From assembly GCA_014805015.1 (NCBI GenBank), contig JAAUYQ010000035.1, positions 2,098 to 49,873 of the forward strand: a stretch of 47,776 nucleotides of DNA, in the 5' to 3' direction. A program made the position numbers and the translations under genes. Shown here piece after piece: positions 15,795-24,146 of this stretch. Under the pieces are notes generated by a model. It had not been told where the DNA came from and did not search any database. It was given only the letters and a program-made list of their open reading frames with translations. Source of the stretch: Clostridia bacterium. Its GTDB lineage: Bacteria; Bacillota; Clostridia; Christensenellales; Christensenellaceae. How positions within the stretch are numbered: position 1 is the stretch's first letter; each line of letters opens with the position of its first letter.

Positions 15795-15819
15795 TGCCTG
15801 ACGCTCACCGGCTGCGCGC

Positions 15820-16953
15820 TCAGCCTGCTGCCTGGTCGTGGTCAAATGTCTTGGAAACTTCCTTCATTTTGTCGGCTACGTGAATATGCTGCGGGCAGTG
15901 CTCTTCGCACAGACGGCACTCAATGCAGTCCTCCGCCCGGCCGTAGCCTTGTTTCACGGCGTTGTTGTAGTACATCTGCTGCGGGCTGAACTGACCGGAC
16001 TTTCCCTTGTAATTGTTCAGCAGCGCAAAATAGCGCGAGATTGGAATGTGCTGCGGGCAGGCACTGCAGTAGTTGCAGCCGGTGCAGGGCACCCGGATAT
16101 CCCGCCGAAGGATCTCCACAACCTCCGGCAGGGCTGCCTCTTCCTCGGCACTCAGCGGTTCCATGTCTGTGAACAGCGCCAAGTTGGCGTCAAGCTGCTC
16201 CGGCGTGCTCATGCCGGACAGTGTCATAATGACGCCATCCAGCGCGGCCGCAAAACGCAGAGCCAGCGCCGCCTGCTCTGCCGGGCCCTGTGCTCCGGCG
16301 CGCTCGGCAGCCTCCTCCGGCAGGGCCGCGAGGGCGCCGCCATGTACGGGCTCCATGATAATGATGTCTTTGCCGTGCCGGCGGGCGGTCTCGTAGCAGC
16401 GCCTCGACTGAATGGCCGCGTCCTCCCAGTTCAGGTAATTGATCTGGAGCTGCACAAACTCCATCTCCGGATGGTCCTTCAGGATCCGGTCCAGAAGATC
16501 CGCATCATCATGAAAGGAAAACCCAACGCTCTTCAGACGGCCGTTTTCCTTCTCCCGCAGAACAAAGTCCCAGACGTCCAGACGGTCCGCTGTGTGGACC
16601 GTTTCCCCGTTGATATTATGAATCAGGTAGCGATCAAAGTAGTCGACGCCGCACTTTTCGAACTGCTTGTCGAAGATGCTTCGCATGCCGTCTGCATTCT
16701 CAAGGGAAAAGGTTGGGAGCTTGGTCGCCAGCTGGTATGCCTCGCGCGGGTAGCGCTCTGTAAGCGTCTCCCGCACTGCGGTCTCGCTGCGGCCCTCATG
16801 ATATGGAAAAGCCGTGTCGAAATACGTGAAACCGGCTTCGAGAAAACGGTCCACCATCTTCCGCGTCGTCTCGATGTCCACAGAAGCGCTGTTGCCCGGC
16901 TCTGTCAGCGGCAGACGCATCATGCCGAAGCCAAGTTCACGCCTCATTCGCAT
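15820..16953 (-). CDS. Aldo/keto reductase with C-terminal 2[4Fe-4S] ferredoxin domain
   Basis: A 377-residue protein. Residues 1-270 are an aldo/keto reductase TIM barrel, with the tetrad Asp/Tyr (FDTAFPYHEG), Lys (ATKLP) and His (LIHNIN) visible. Residues 285-375 carry two ferredoxin-type cysteine clusters, CTGCNYCSACPQH and CIECRLCEEHCPQH. This fusion is frequent in anaerobes; the physiological substrate is unknown. It is the last gene of the Vor unit: its ATG overlaps the end of the gamma-subunit gene by 17 bases, so a role in reduced-ferredoxin metabolism of branched-chain keto acids is possible. An in-frame ATG six bases later (16947) is an alternative start; the SD GAAGGGG fits either. 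Confidence 0.92.
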   Translation of the reverse strand: MRMRRELGFGMMRLPLTEPGNSASVDIETTRKMVDRFLEAGFTYFDTAFPYHEGRSETAVRETLTERYPREAYQLATKLPTFSLENADGMRSIFDKQFEKCGVDYFDRYLIHNINGETVHTADRLDVWDFVLREKENGRLKSVGFSFHDDADLLDRILKDHPEMEFVQLQINYLNWEDAAIQSRRCYETARRHGKDIIIMEPVHGGALAALPEEAAERAGAQGPAEQAALALRFAAALDGVIMTLSGMSTPEQLDANLALFTDMEPLSAEEEAALPEVVEILRRDIRVPCTGCNYCSACPQHIPISRYFALLNNYKGKSGQFSPQQMYYNNAVKQGYGRAEDCIECRLCEEHCPQHIHVADKMKEVSKTFDHDQAAG

Positions 16954-17506
16954 TTTTCCCCTTCAGCTGCTTGTGCGCGCACGCCTTGCCGAGTTCGAGA
17001 GCTTTTTCGTTGAGCGGAATCAGGTGCTTCTTGCGCTCCCCCATGATGTGCTCAAGACTGGAGATGATCGTTTCGTCCCGAAGGAGTTCCCGGCAGGCAT
17101 TGAACGCTCCGAGCACAACCATATTGGCCGCTCTGACCGTTCCCGCTTCCTCAGCCAGTGAGTTGGCCGGCACCCGGATGACCTGGATGTCGTCGCGGGT
17201 CGGTTCCACTTCGATGAGGTCTGTATTGATCACGAGCAGCCCTCCAGGCTTGACGGCCTGCTCAAACATCTCCATCGACGGGCGGTTCATGGCAACCACA
17301 CTGTCTGCTTCGACAACAACCGGAGAAGCCACTTCCTCGTCCGAGATCACGACGGCACAGTTGGCAGTACCGCCGCGCATCTCCGGACCGTACGAGGGCA
17401 GCCAGGAAACGTAGCGGCCTTCGCCCATGCCGGCGTGCGTGACGATCTGGCCGGCGAGCAGGACGCCCTGACCGCCGAATCCGGCAAAGATAATCTCTTC
17501 GGTCAT
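16937..17506 (-). CDS. 2-oxoacid:ferredoxin oxidoreductase, gamma subunit
   Basis: A 189-residue gamma subunit, with IIFAGFGGQGVLLAGQIV at the N-terminus (the standard gamma-subunit glycine motif), YGPEMRGGTANC, and NRPSMEMFEQ. It completes the delta-alpha-beta-gamma set encoded by the three genes upstream. The length and the order match the VorDBAC/KorDABC type used for branched-chain 2-oxoacids or 2-oxoglutarate. Its start overlaps the beta stop by four bases. Confidence 0.92.
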   Translation of the reverse strand: MTEEIIFAGFGGQGVLLAGQIVTHAGMGEGRYVSWLPSYGPEMRGGTANCAVVISDEEVASPVVVEADSVVAMNRPSMEMFEQAVKPGGLLVINTDLIEVEPTRDDIQVIRVPANSLAEEAGTVRAANMVVLGAFNACRELLRDETIISSLEHIMGERKKHLIPLNEKALELGKACAHKQLKGKNANEA

Positions 17507-18246
17507 GACTTGCCCTCCTTAGTGACACCGAGCGGGAACTGCCTGATCATGTTCTCTTCCAGCCAGTTAAGCGCATCTGCCGGACTCATGCCCCAGTTCG
17601 TCGGGCATGTGGACAGGACTTCAATCAGCGAGAAGCCTTTGCCGTCGAGCTGATACTGGAGTGCCTTCTTGATGGCTTTTTTGGTCTTGTTGATATTCGG
17701 CACATTGTGGACTGAAGTGCGCTCGATATAGTACGGTCCATCGAGCTGCGCAAGCATCTCCGACACGTTGACCGGGTGGCCCTGCGTCTCCGGATTGCGG
17801 CCGTAGGGCGAAGTCGTCGTGATCTGGCCGACAAGACTGGTTGGCGCCATCTGTCCGCCTGTCATGCCGTAGATGGCATTGTTGACGAAAATGCAGGTGA
17901 TATTCTCACCGCGGGCCGCCGCGTGCACAATCTCTGCTGTGCCGATGGAGGCACAGTCACCGTCTCCCTGATAGGAAAACACCAGGTTATCCGGACGCAC
18001 CCGCTTCACGCCGGTGGCCACGGCCGGTGCCCGCCCGTGGGAAGCCGCCAGCATGTCGCAGTTGAAATAGTCGTAAGCAAAGGCGGCGCACCCGACCGGC
18101 GCCACGCCAATGGCAATATCCTGCGCGCCAAGCTCCTCAATGCTCTCGGCAACCAGACGGTGAATAATGCCGTGCGTACAGCCCGGGCAGTAGTGCAGGG
18201 GCGCATCTGTCAGCATGCCCGTTTTCTTGAATACTGTCTCACCCAT
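17503..18246 (-). CDS. 2-oxoacid:ferredoxin oxidoreductase, beta (TPP-binding) subunit
   Basis: A 247-residue subunit that binds thiamine diphosphate. The N-terminus has HYCPGCTHGIIHRL, whose CPGC ligates the 4Fe-4S cluster in this family. The TPP/Mg motif is GDGDCASIGTAEIVHAA followed by VNNAIYGMTGGQ. It oxidatively decarboxylates a 2-oxoacid, passing electrons to ferredoxin and forming an acyl-CoA. The start ATG 18246 (MGETVFKKTG) overlaps the alpha stop by eight bases; an upstream in-frame codon at 18282 would lie within the alpha gene and is not supported. Confidence 0.94.
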   Translation of the reverse strand: MGETVFKKTGMLTDAPLHYCPGCTHGIIHRLVAESIEELGAQDIAIGVAPVGCAAFAYDYFNCDMLAASHGRAPAVATGVKRVRPDNLVFSYQGDGDCASIGTAEIVHAAARGENITCIFVNNAIYGMTGGQMAPTSLVGQITTTSPYGRNPETQGHPVNVSEMLAQLDGPYYIERTSVHNVPNINKTKKAIKKALQYQLDGKGFSLIEVLSTCPTNWGMSPADALNWLEENMIRQFPLGVTKEGKS

Positions 18247-19309
18247 TGCTGCCTGCCTCCATTTTCCGAATCGCTTCCACAATCGCGCGCGTATCCGGCA
18301 CGTTGCCGCCCACTGTGCCGAGGAACTCCACGGGAGCCTGGCCGGCCACGCCGATCTTCACGTCCTCAAGCATCTGACCGTGGTTCATCTCCACCGTGAG
18401 GAACCCTTTCACCCGCTTGGCCGCTTCCTCAAAGGTCTTGTAAGGGAACGGCCAGACTGTCTTTGGCCGAATCACACCGACCTTGAGACCCTGGGCTCTT
18501 GCTTCGTTCGCTGCCTTGCGTGCAATGCGGCCGATCGTGCCGAAGGCGGCAATAATATAGTCCGCATCCTCGGTCATGTACTCCTGGACCTGAACCTCTT
18601 TTTCTTCGATCTCACGGTAGCGTGCCTTCATGCGGTCGCTGGTCTCCGTCATCGATTCCGGACTGATGTAGAGCGATGTGACGATAGCACGGTCGCGGCT
18701 GTGGCCGTCCCAGCCGGTGGCCGCCCAGGTTTTCTCCGGCAGATCTTTCGTCTCCCGCGGCCTGATCTCCACCGGTTCCATCATCTGCCCGATCATCCCG
18801 TCCGCCAGGATCATCACAGGCGTTCGGTAGCGGTCCGCCAGATCAAATCCATCCATGACCATGTCGGCCGCTTCCTGGACACTCGACGGCGCCAGTACGA
18901 TCATGTGGTAGTCGCCGTGGCCGCCGCCCTTTGCCGCCTGGAAATAGTCGCCCTGCGACGGCAGAATGCCCCCAAGACCCGGGCCGGAGCGCATGACGTT
19001 CACCACCAGACACGGCAGTTCCGCGCAGGCAATATAGCTGATACCTTCCTGTTTGAGGCTGACACCCGGCGACGAACTCGAGGTCATCACGCGGGCGCCG
19101 GCGCCAGCAGCACCATACACCATGTTGATCGCTGCCACTTCGCTCTCTGCCTGGATAAAGGAACAGCCTTCAATCTGCGGCATCCGTTTGGACATATATT
19201 CCGGAATCTGATTCTGCGGGGTAATCGGATAACCGAAAAAAGCCTTGCAGCCGGCCTGGAGGGCCGCCTCCGCAATGGCTTCACTCCCCTTCATCAATAC
19301 TTTTGCCAT
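18239..19309 (-). CDS. vorB: 2-oxoacid:ferredoxin oxidoreductase, alpha subunit (VorB-like)
   Basis: A 356-residue alpha subunit, with KGSEAIAEAALQAGC, then GYPITPQNQIPEYM and the QAESEVAAINMVYGAAGAGARVMTSSSSPG core that sits against TPP. The length and the PQNQ motif resemble annotated 3-methyl-2-oxobutanoate (2-oxoisovalerate) oxidoreductase VorB proteins, so branched-chain keto acids are the most likely substrate; 2-oxoglutarate (Kor) remains possible. It follows the ferredoxin gene by ten bases. Confidence 0.92.
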   Translation of the reverse strand: MAKVLMKGSEAIAEAALQAGCKAFFGYPITPQNQIPEYMSKRMPQIEGCSFIQAESEVAAINMVYGAAGAGARVMTSSSSPGVSLKQEGISYIACAELPCLVVNVMRSGPGLGGILPSQGDYFQAAKGGGHGDYHMIVLAPSSVQEAADMVMDGFDLADRYRTPVMILADGMIGQMMEPVEIRPRETKDLPEKTWAATGWDGHSRDRAIVTSLYISPESMTETSDRMKARYREIEEKEVQVQEYMTEDADYIIAAFGTIGRIARKAANEARAQGLKVGVIRPKTVWPFPYKTFEEAAKRVKGFLTVEMNHGQMLEDVKIGVAGQAPVEFLGTVGGNVPDTRAIVEAIRKMEAGSNG

Positions 19310-19319
19310 CGTTTCCTTT

Positions 19320-19526
19320 CTACTTCTCTATCTCAATTGCCGAATCCGGACACATCTTCGCGCAGGAAGCGCAGGCTATACAGGCTTCCTCGTCCGTGAT
19401 GCCCACCGGCCGGTACCCCTTCGCATTGAGAACGTCTGAACGGATAGCCAGCAGCTTTTTGGGGCAGACTATCGTGCAGAGCGCGCAGCCTTTGCAGACA
19501 TTCTCGTATATCGTAACTTTTGGCAT
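19320..19526 (-). CDS. 2[4Fe-4S] ferredoxin subunit of the 2-oxoacid oxidoreductase
   Basis: A 68-residue ferredoxin with two CxxCxxCxxxCP clusters, CKGCALCTIVCPKK and CIACASCAKMCPDS. It is the delta subunit accepting electrons from the catalytic TPP subunit. The start ATG 19526 (MPKVTIYE) follows the family's N-terminus. No SD lies directly before it; AAAGGAGGAG is 48 bases upstream with a 10-bp hairpin between. The same frame is open back to an ATG at 19673, which would add 49 residues with no family resemblance; I judge that extension unlikely but not excluded. Confidence 0.9.
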   Translation of the reverse strand: MPKVTIYENVCKGCALCTIVCPKKLLAIRSDVLNAKGYRPVGITDEEACIACASCAKMCPDSAIEIEK

Positions 19527-19539
19527 AATGGTGAAAATC

Positions 19540-19583
19540 GCCGGCCGGATGAAAGCAGTCTCCGGCCGGCGGGCTCCTCCTTT
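19540..19583 (-). promoter_or_regulatory. SD and hairpin before the ferredoxin start
   Basis: On the minus strand, AAAGGAGGAG (19583-19574) is followed by a perfect 10-bp stem, GCCGGCCGGA with TCCGGCCGGC (19570-19540, 11-base loop), then GATTTTCACCATT and the ATG. The hairpin could be an RNA-processing or attenuation site, or could bring the SD close to the start by folding out. Confidence 0.5.
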
Positions 19584-19679
19584 AAGTGTGTCGCGCGGCA
19601 GCACATGTGCCGCTTCCGCGTCCCGGGAGGCCACAAGGGCTGCACGGTCTGACGCGGGCAGAATCTGTAGCATTCTTCT

Positions 19680-20441
19680 CTACATTGTATCATCCGCTGC
19701 TTTGGGCGCCAACTTACCGCCGCTCGCCGGTGCTTTGGCTGTCTCCTCATCCGCTGTCTCATCCAGCCAGTCCGGGCGCGTGTAGATAGTGAGCGGAAAA
19801 GTGTCTTCCTCGAAACCATGCGCCTCATAGGCTCTGAGCACTTCCGGCGTGCCGGACGTGAACTCCACTGGAATTCCCGTAATCTGTGACACTTCCTGAC
19901 ACAGTTCGCTGCCATATTCAAGGTCCTGCCAGGTGGTCTCGCGGGCCAGGTTGGTATTGTTGACCAGCCCGTCAATCTTCAGCCGGGCAGCGTCTTCAAT
20001 CTGCCGGAGCATTTCCGCAACTTCGAGCGCCTTGAGCTGCAGCGGCCGGCGCGCGTTCACGACATAGAGGAACAGTGTCTCCTCCCGGCTCTGCTCAAAG
20101 CGGCCGTGGTACGTGCCAAGCGCCGCTGCTCCGACCGGATCGCCGCCAGCATCGAAGACCGCAAACGGATATTCGAAGGACGCCTGCACTTCTGCAGCCA
20201 GGGCCGGAATGTCAACGGCCGTGCCTGCGAACGGGGGCGTGATCAGACGGATGCCCCGTGCCTCGAGCATGTCGCGGTGCTCCGCGCTGCGGAAGTACGG
20301 GTTCACAATATCCATGTCGCACAGCACCGTTGACTTGCCCTGCTTCTGCATGTCTATTGCCAGATTGAGCGACAGCTCTGTCTTGCCGCTGCCGTAGTTG
20401 CCGGCAAAGATGCAGTACCGCACGTTATCAAACTCAAACAT
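19680..20441 (-). CDS. MinD/ParA-like P-loop ATPase
   Basis: A 253-residue ATP-binding protein with a Walker A at residues 14-21 (GNYGSGKT), a switch-like DMDIVNPYFRSAE segment and VFDAGGDPVGA as the Walker B/switch region. Such SIMIBI-class proteins are often found next to 2-oxoacid:ferredoxin oxidoreductase genes in Clostridia, where no function is established; metal-cluster assembly or regulation are guesses. The C-terminal 30 residues are low-complexity. The ATG follows the stop of the YbbR gene without a gap, so it is co-transcribed with the c-di-AMP genes. The ferredoxin gene follows after a 150-base gap. Confidence 0.85.
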   Translation of the reverse strand: MFEFDNVRYCIFAGNYGSGKTELSLNLAIDMQKQGKSTVLCDMDIVNPYFRSAEHRDMLEARGIRLITPPFAGTAVDIPALAAEVQASFEYPFAVFDAGGDPVGAAALGTYHGRFEQSREETLFLYVVNARRPLQLKALEVAEMLRQIEDAARLKIDGLVNNTNLARETTWQDLEYGSELCQEVSQITGIPVEFTSGTPEVLRAYEAHGFEEDTFPLTIYTRPDWLDETADEETAKAPASGGKLAPKAADDTM

Positions 20442-21725
20442 CTACTCGCTCCCTTCCTCCTGTTGACGGACGGTCACACTGACACTCGCAGCCGACGCCT
20501 GGAGCGTCACGCCCAGATCGGCCTCATTCTCAAACTTGATCGGCACTTCATATGTGCCGCTCGCATAGCCGCTCAGATCCACAAAGGGCAGGATATCCTC
20601 TGCCGTGATACCCTCCATGCCGATGGCCGTGCCGGTGGCGGTCACATCCACCGCCTGCGGCTGCACCGCAGCTGTGAGGCCCTCGGCCAGGTTTTTCACC
20701 TCGACATCCACACCCGGATAATCGCGGTCGACCTCGATGGCAGAAATATAGATGCGCACACTTACCGTGTCCGGGACTGCCGTGAAAATCTCATCCGGCA
20801 GAATCAGCTTGACTGCATCGAGTGTGACGTCCGCGTCTGCCGCGTCCAGGGTGATGCTCTCTGCCGGCAGGGACTCCACAAGGTCGAGAGCTTCCTGCGG
20901 TCCGGCAATCTGGACCCGGCTCGGCGTGACCGCGACCCGCTGCACCTCGTAGCCTGGCGCCACGCCGGTAATCTGGCTGCGAATCCGCTCGGTGTCAACC
21001 GGCACCGTCTTCATCGGGAAGATCGGCACTTCGACAATCACAGCCGGCACGCCGGTAAAGCTCGACGAAGGGATCTCCTCGCCGGCCGCATTGTAAATGG
21101 TCAGCGTATGCGTCGCCGTGATGCTCTGCGTGAAGCCGCTCACATCGACGCTGCAGACAGCCCGGGCCGCCTGCTCGATGGCCGTGCGCGGTCCGGACAC
21201 TTCCACCGTTGCCTGCGACAGCCGCGGCGTCCCATAGTAAAGGTCCGGACTCTCGTCCCCGGTCACCTGCACCTCCACCGGCACTTCCTTGCTGGTGCTG
21301 TCCTCAATCGACAGTGTCACATTCGAAGGCATCACGTCCAGGATGGTGATGAAGTTGGCGTTGGTCGTGACCCGCACCGGCAGCGTGTACTCTCCCGGTT
21401 CCGTGATGCCCGAGAGGTCCACGCTGGCGCTCATCAGGTCGCTGGTCGTGTTCTGCAGATACTGCGTCTCCACCTGCACGTTGATACTGACTGTGTTCAG
21501 TATGTCCGACAGCGGCTCCGACGGGGTCAGGGCCCGGGCCCGCATGTCCTCGGCCCCCACATACGTCACCGGCACATTCGAAAGCGTACGCGTCCTGAGC
21601 GGGTTCTCATTGGTGGCCACATAGCACCACAGCAGGAACGCAAAAATCAGCGACCCGACTTTCATGCCCAGATTCTGGGTGAAGCTGCCCCGGATCATTT
21701 CCAGGATCTGCGCTGACCGCTTCAT
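20442..21725 (-). CDS. cdaR: YbbR-domain protein (CdaR-like regulator of diadenylate cyclase)
   Basis: A 427-residue membrane-anchored protein. One transmembrane segment is at about residues 22-38 (KVGSLIFAFLLWCYVATNENP), after which extracellular YbbR repeats follow; the recurring pattern of P-V-x-V and L-x-x-V-x-x strands suggests four repeats up to residue 420. In Bacillus, CdaR binds CdaA and tunes c-di-AMP synthesis. Its start overlaps the cdaA stop by four bases, which supports that role here. The gene for phosphoglucosamine mutase, usual third member of cdaA-cdaR-glmM, is absent; the ATPase and Vor genes take its place. Confidence 0.9.
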   Translation of the reverse strand: MKRSAQILEMIRGSFTQNLGMKVGSLIFAFLLWCYVATNENPLRTRTLSNVPVTYVGAEDMRARALTPSEPLSDILNTVSINVQVETQYLQNTTSDLMSASVDLSGITEPGEYTLPVRVTTNANFITILDVMPSNVTLSIEDSTSKEVPVEVQVTGDESPDLYYGTPRLSQATVEVSGPRTAIEQAARAVCSVDVSGFTQSITATHTLTIYNAAGEEIPSSSFTGVPAVIVEVPIFPMKTVPVDTERIRSQITGVAPGYEVQRVAVTPSRVQIAGPQEALDLVESLPAESITLDAADADVTLDAVKLILPDEIFTAVPDTVSVRIYISAIEVDRDYPGVDVEVKNLAEGLTAAVQPQAVDVTATGTAIGMEGITAEDILPFVDLSGYASGTYEVPIKFENEADLGVTLQASAASVSVTVRQQEEGSE

Positions 21726-22612
21726 TTGTCGCCCCTTCCGCTGCGCTCCCGTTCCCGCTGCGCTTCCTGCACCGCCCTGACACCAATCTCCTTGGTGTCT
21801 GCCGACAGGTCGACGGCGTCGCTGCCGGACTCATTCATATACAGGTTCTCGAGCACCTGCGTCAGGCGCCCGCCGGAAATATCCTTATAGATGTAGCCGT
21901 CAAAGGCAAAGGAAATCGTGCCGCGCTCCTCCGAAACCACCAGCACGTAGGCGTCGGAAACTTCCGAGACACCGAGCGAGGCCCGGTGCCGGGTGCCGAA
22001 CTCCGCGGAGATCTGCCGGTTGTCCGAAAGCGGCAGGAAACAGCCGGCCGCCCAGATCCGGCCGTCCTTGATGACCATCGCACCGTCATGGAGCGGATTG
22101 TCCGGATAGAAGACGGTCTCAATCAGCTGCGCTGTCACGTTGGCGTTGAGTACAGTACCACTTTCCACCAGATCGGCAAGGCCTGTGCGCCGCTCAAAGA
22201 CAATAATGGCACCGATGCGGTGCTCGGCCATATTGAGCAGTGCCTCCTCAAACTGGGAAACCAGATACTCGCCATCGGAATTGACACTGCGCAGATCCGG
22301 AAACAGCCGGCCGCGGCCGATTTTCTCCAGTGCCCGCCGGATCTCCGGCTGGAACAGGATAACCACGAACACAGCCATGGCCTGCAGCAGCCACGAAAAG
22401 ACCCAGGTGAGCGTCGACAGCTTGAGTACCTGGGCAATCCACATGAAGAGCAGCAGAACCCCAAGGCCAAGCACGACACGCATGGCCCGCGTCTTGGCCA
22501 GCACCTTGACCAGACCGTAGATGATGAAGGCCAGGATGACAATGTCAACAACGTCCCGCCAGCCAAAATCTGCCAGGGCCGTTTTCAGGGGTTGCAGAAA
22601 ATCCGTCAACAT
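21722..22612 (-). CDS. cdaA: Diadenylate cyclase CdaA
   Basis: A 296-residue enzyme making cyclic di-AMP from two ATP. Three membrane helices lie at about residues 22-90, then a coiled segment, then the DAC domain. The catalytic motifs are intact: NPLHDGAMV (DGA at 176-178) and FGTRHRAS (RHR at 208-210). The C-terminal tail, ending in QRERERSGRGDK, is highly charged. c-di-AMP governs potassium and osmolyte transport and cell-wall homeostasis. The YbbR partner follows with a 4-base overlap. A SpoIIE-type phosphatase gene lies 108 bases upstream on the same strand. Confidence 0.96.
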   Translation of the reverse strand: MLTDFLQPLKTALADFGWRDVVDIVILAFIIYGLVKVLAKTRAMRVVLGLGVLLLFMWIAQVLKLSTLTWVFSWLLQAMAVFVVILFQPEIRRALEKIGRGRLFPDLRSVNSDGEYLVSQFEEALLNMAEHRIGAIIVFERRTGLADLVESGTVLNANVTAQLIETVFYPDNPLHDGAMVIKDGRIWAAGCFLPLSDNRQISAEFGTRHRASLGVSEVSDAYVLVVSEERGTISFAFDGYIYKDISGGRLTQVLENLYMNESGSDAVDLSADTKEIGVRAVQEAQRERERSGRGDK

Positions 22613-22719
22613 GGTTGCAGAGAGTCTCCCAGCTCCGGAGCACCGCCGGCAAAAAAGCAGCGGCTTCTTCTTTCAAGATCATACAGGCCGGACGCTGCCT
22701 GGTGCCGCCGTCCGGGCCT

Positions 22720-23841
22720 TCAGGAGTCCGGTCCCGCCGGATTGAGCGGCAGCGCAGGCTCCTGTTCACGTTCCAGGACCAGCATAGTAAGGTCATCCTG
22801 TTTGTGGGTAATAAAGTCCCGCCGCACCTTGTAGAAAAACTCGCTTGCCGTGAACGGCTCGGCGCTGAAAAGGTCGTAGAAACGGCTCTGAGCCGCCTCA
22901 TCTGTCTGAACTTCGGGGATACCGTCTGTGTACAGAAGCAGACGGTCTCCGGGCTCAAGACAGTCTTCCGACTGTCTGAAGCGGCGGTCTGCGGACCACA
23001 GACAGATAGGCATGGCGCCCTGGAAAAGCTCGCGCACGCAGCCCTCGTGCGCAATGACCGGCGTCACCGACAGGCCGGCGTTGGAATACTGCAGCCGGCC
23101 GCTCGGCTGATCCAGCACAGCAACAAAGCCTGTGATATAGAGGTCGTCATCCACCTGGAGCTCGGTGAACTCTTCCTGCACATGGCCAAGAATGGCCTGC
23201 GGCGTATCGAGACCGAGTTTGCAGGCCGTGTCTACACTCCGCGCAAAAAAGATCGACAGCATGGAAGCCGGGATGCCGTGCCCGGAAACATCCGCGACGT
23301 ACATGACCAGCTTATCGCCGAACTGAATGCAGTCAAACATGTCCCCGCCGACGCGCTCACAGGGCTGATAGTCTGCCGCGAGCATGTAGCCCGGCACATC
23401 CGGCATCATGAGCTTGGTGAAGGCGCTCTGCAGCTTGTTGGCGAGAAACAGATCCCGCTGGCGCGTCTTGTCCTGCTCCATGAGCCGCGAGCGCACTGCA
23501 CTTTCAAGGGAAATGTCCCGGAAGACTTCCATTATAGCCATCATCTCGCCGTCTTCGCCGAGCAGCGGAGTCACGTTGACGGAATACCGGCGGTCATTGA
23601 ACTCCCTGACCTGCCCTCTCTGCGCCCCGGATTCACAGGTCACACAGTTCTCGCAGCTGGTCGTGCGGCCGTAAAGAGCATAACAAAGCTGCCCGGTACT
23701 CGGCTGTCCGTAGGCAACTCTGCGGTCGTACGCTTTGTTTGTGTACAGGATCCGTCCCTCGCGGCTGACGATCCGCACCATGTCTGACAGCGCGTCGATC
23801 ACGGGCATCAGATGAGACATATCCAAGAAACTGTCACCCAT
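22720..23841 (-). CDS. PAS-containing SpoIIE/RsbU-type PP2C phosphatase
   Basis: A 373-residue cytoplasmic regulator. The N-terminal PAS domain (about residues 8-125) contains the cysteine group CYALYGRTTSCENCVTC, a pattern seen in PAS domains that may sense redox or hold metal. After a helical linker, the PP2C/SpoIIE domain (about 165-365) shows its metal-binding aspartates in GGDMFDC, VADVSGHG, LLYTDGIPE and DDLTMLVLER. Such phosphatases dephosphorylate anti-sigma antagonists; no STAS or anti-sigma gene is nearby. The start is set at ATG 23841; an earlier in-frame ATG at 23922 falls at the promoter -10 and lies before a terminator-like hairpin. No SD is obvious before any candidate start. 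Confidence 0.85.
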   Translation of the reverse strand: MGDSFLDMSHLMPVIDALSDMVRIVSREGRILYTNKAYDRRVAYGQPSTGQLCYALYGRTTSCENCVTCESGAQRGQVREFNDRRYSVNVTPLLGEDGEMMAIMEVFRDISLESAVRSRLMEQDKTRQRDLFLANKLQSAFTKLMMPDVPGYMLAADYQPCERVGGDMFDCIQFGDKLVMYVADVSGHGIPASMLSIFFARSVDTACKLGLDTPQAILGHVQEEFTELQVDDDLYITGFVAVLDQPSGRLQYSNAGLSVTPVIAHEGCVRELFQGAMPICLWSADRRFRQSEDCLEPGDRLLLYTDGIPEVQTDEAAQSRFYDLFSAEPFTASEFFYKVRRDFITHKQDDLTMLVLEREQEPALPLNPAGPDS

Positions 23842-23883
23842 TCTGAAACAAAAAAACGCGGTTCCAAAGCCGTTCGCTGCCTC

Positions 23884-23906
23884 AAAAAAAGACCGCCCCA
23901 GCGGCC
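23884..23906 (-). terminator. Terminator-like hairpin in the leader of the SpoIIE-type phosphatase gene
   Basis: On the minus strand, GGCCGC (23906-23901) pairs with GCGGTC (23896-23891) across a four-base loop and is followed by seven T residues (23890-23884). It lies about 10 bases after the predicted transcription start and before the coding start, so it could attenuate expression. A second T7 run follows 24-30 bases further on. Confidence 0.45.
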
Positions 23907-23923
23907 GGCAGCCAACACGCATA

Positions 23924-23951
23924 ATAGTAACATATCCGGCCGCCTTCGCAA
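23924..23951 (-). promoter_or_regulatory. Promoter of the SpoIIE-type phosphatase gene
   Basis: On the minus strand TTGCGA (23951-23946), a 16-base spacer and TACTAT (23929-23924). The predicted start is near 23917. Confidence 0.5.
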
Positions 23952-23963
23952 AACTGCAGCCCC

Positions 23964-23992
23964 TTGTCAGCGGATCCGATTCATGCTAAGCT
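23964..23992 (+). promoter_or_regulatory. Possible promoter of the SDR gene
   Basis: TTGTCA (23964-23969), 17-base spacer, TAAGCT (23987-23992). It would give a leader of about 148 nt, which contains two direct copies of CCGCAGCCGGC. It is divergent from the phosphatase promoter, about 13 bases away. Confidence 0.45.
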
Positions 23993-24146
23993 TTTGGGCT
24001 TTTCCAGGGCCCGAGGGACCGCAGCCGGCGCGAGGACAGGGCCGCAGCCGGCCATGGCCCTGTTTGCGGCGGAGCAAAATGGTGGAAATGTAGGACGGAC
24101 AGATACACTGTGCCAAACACTCCTGGTCCTTGGAAAGGAAATGATG

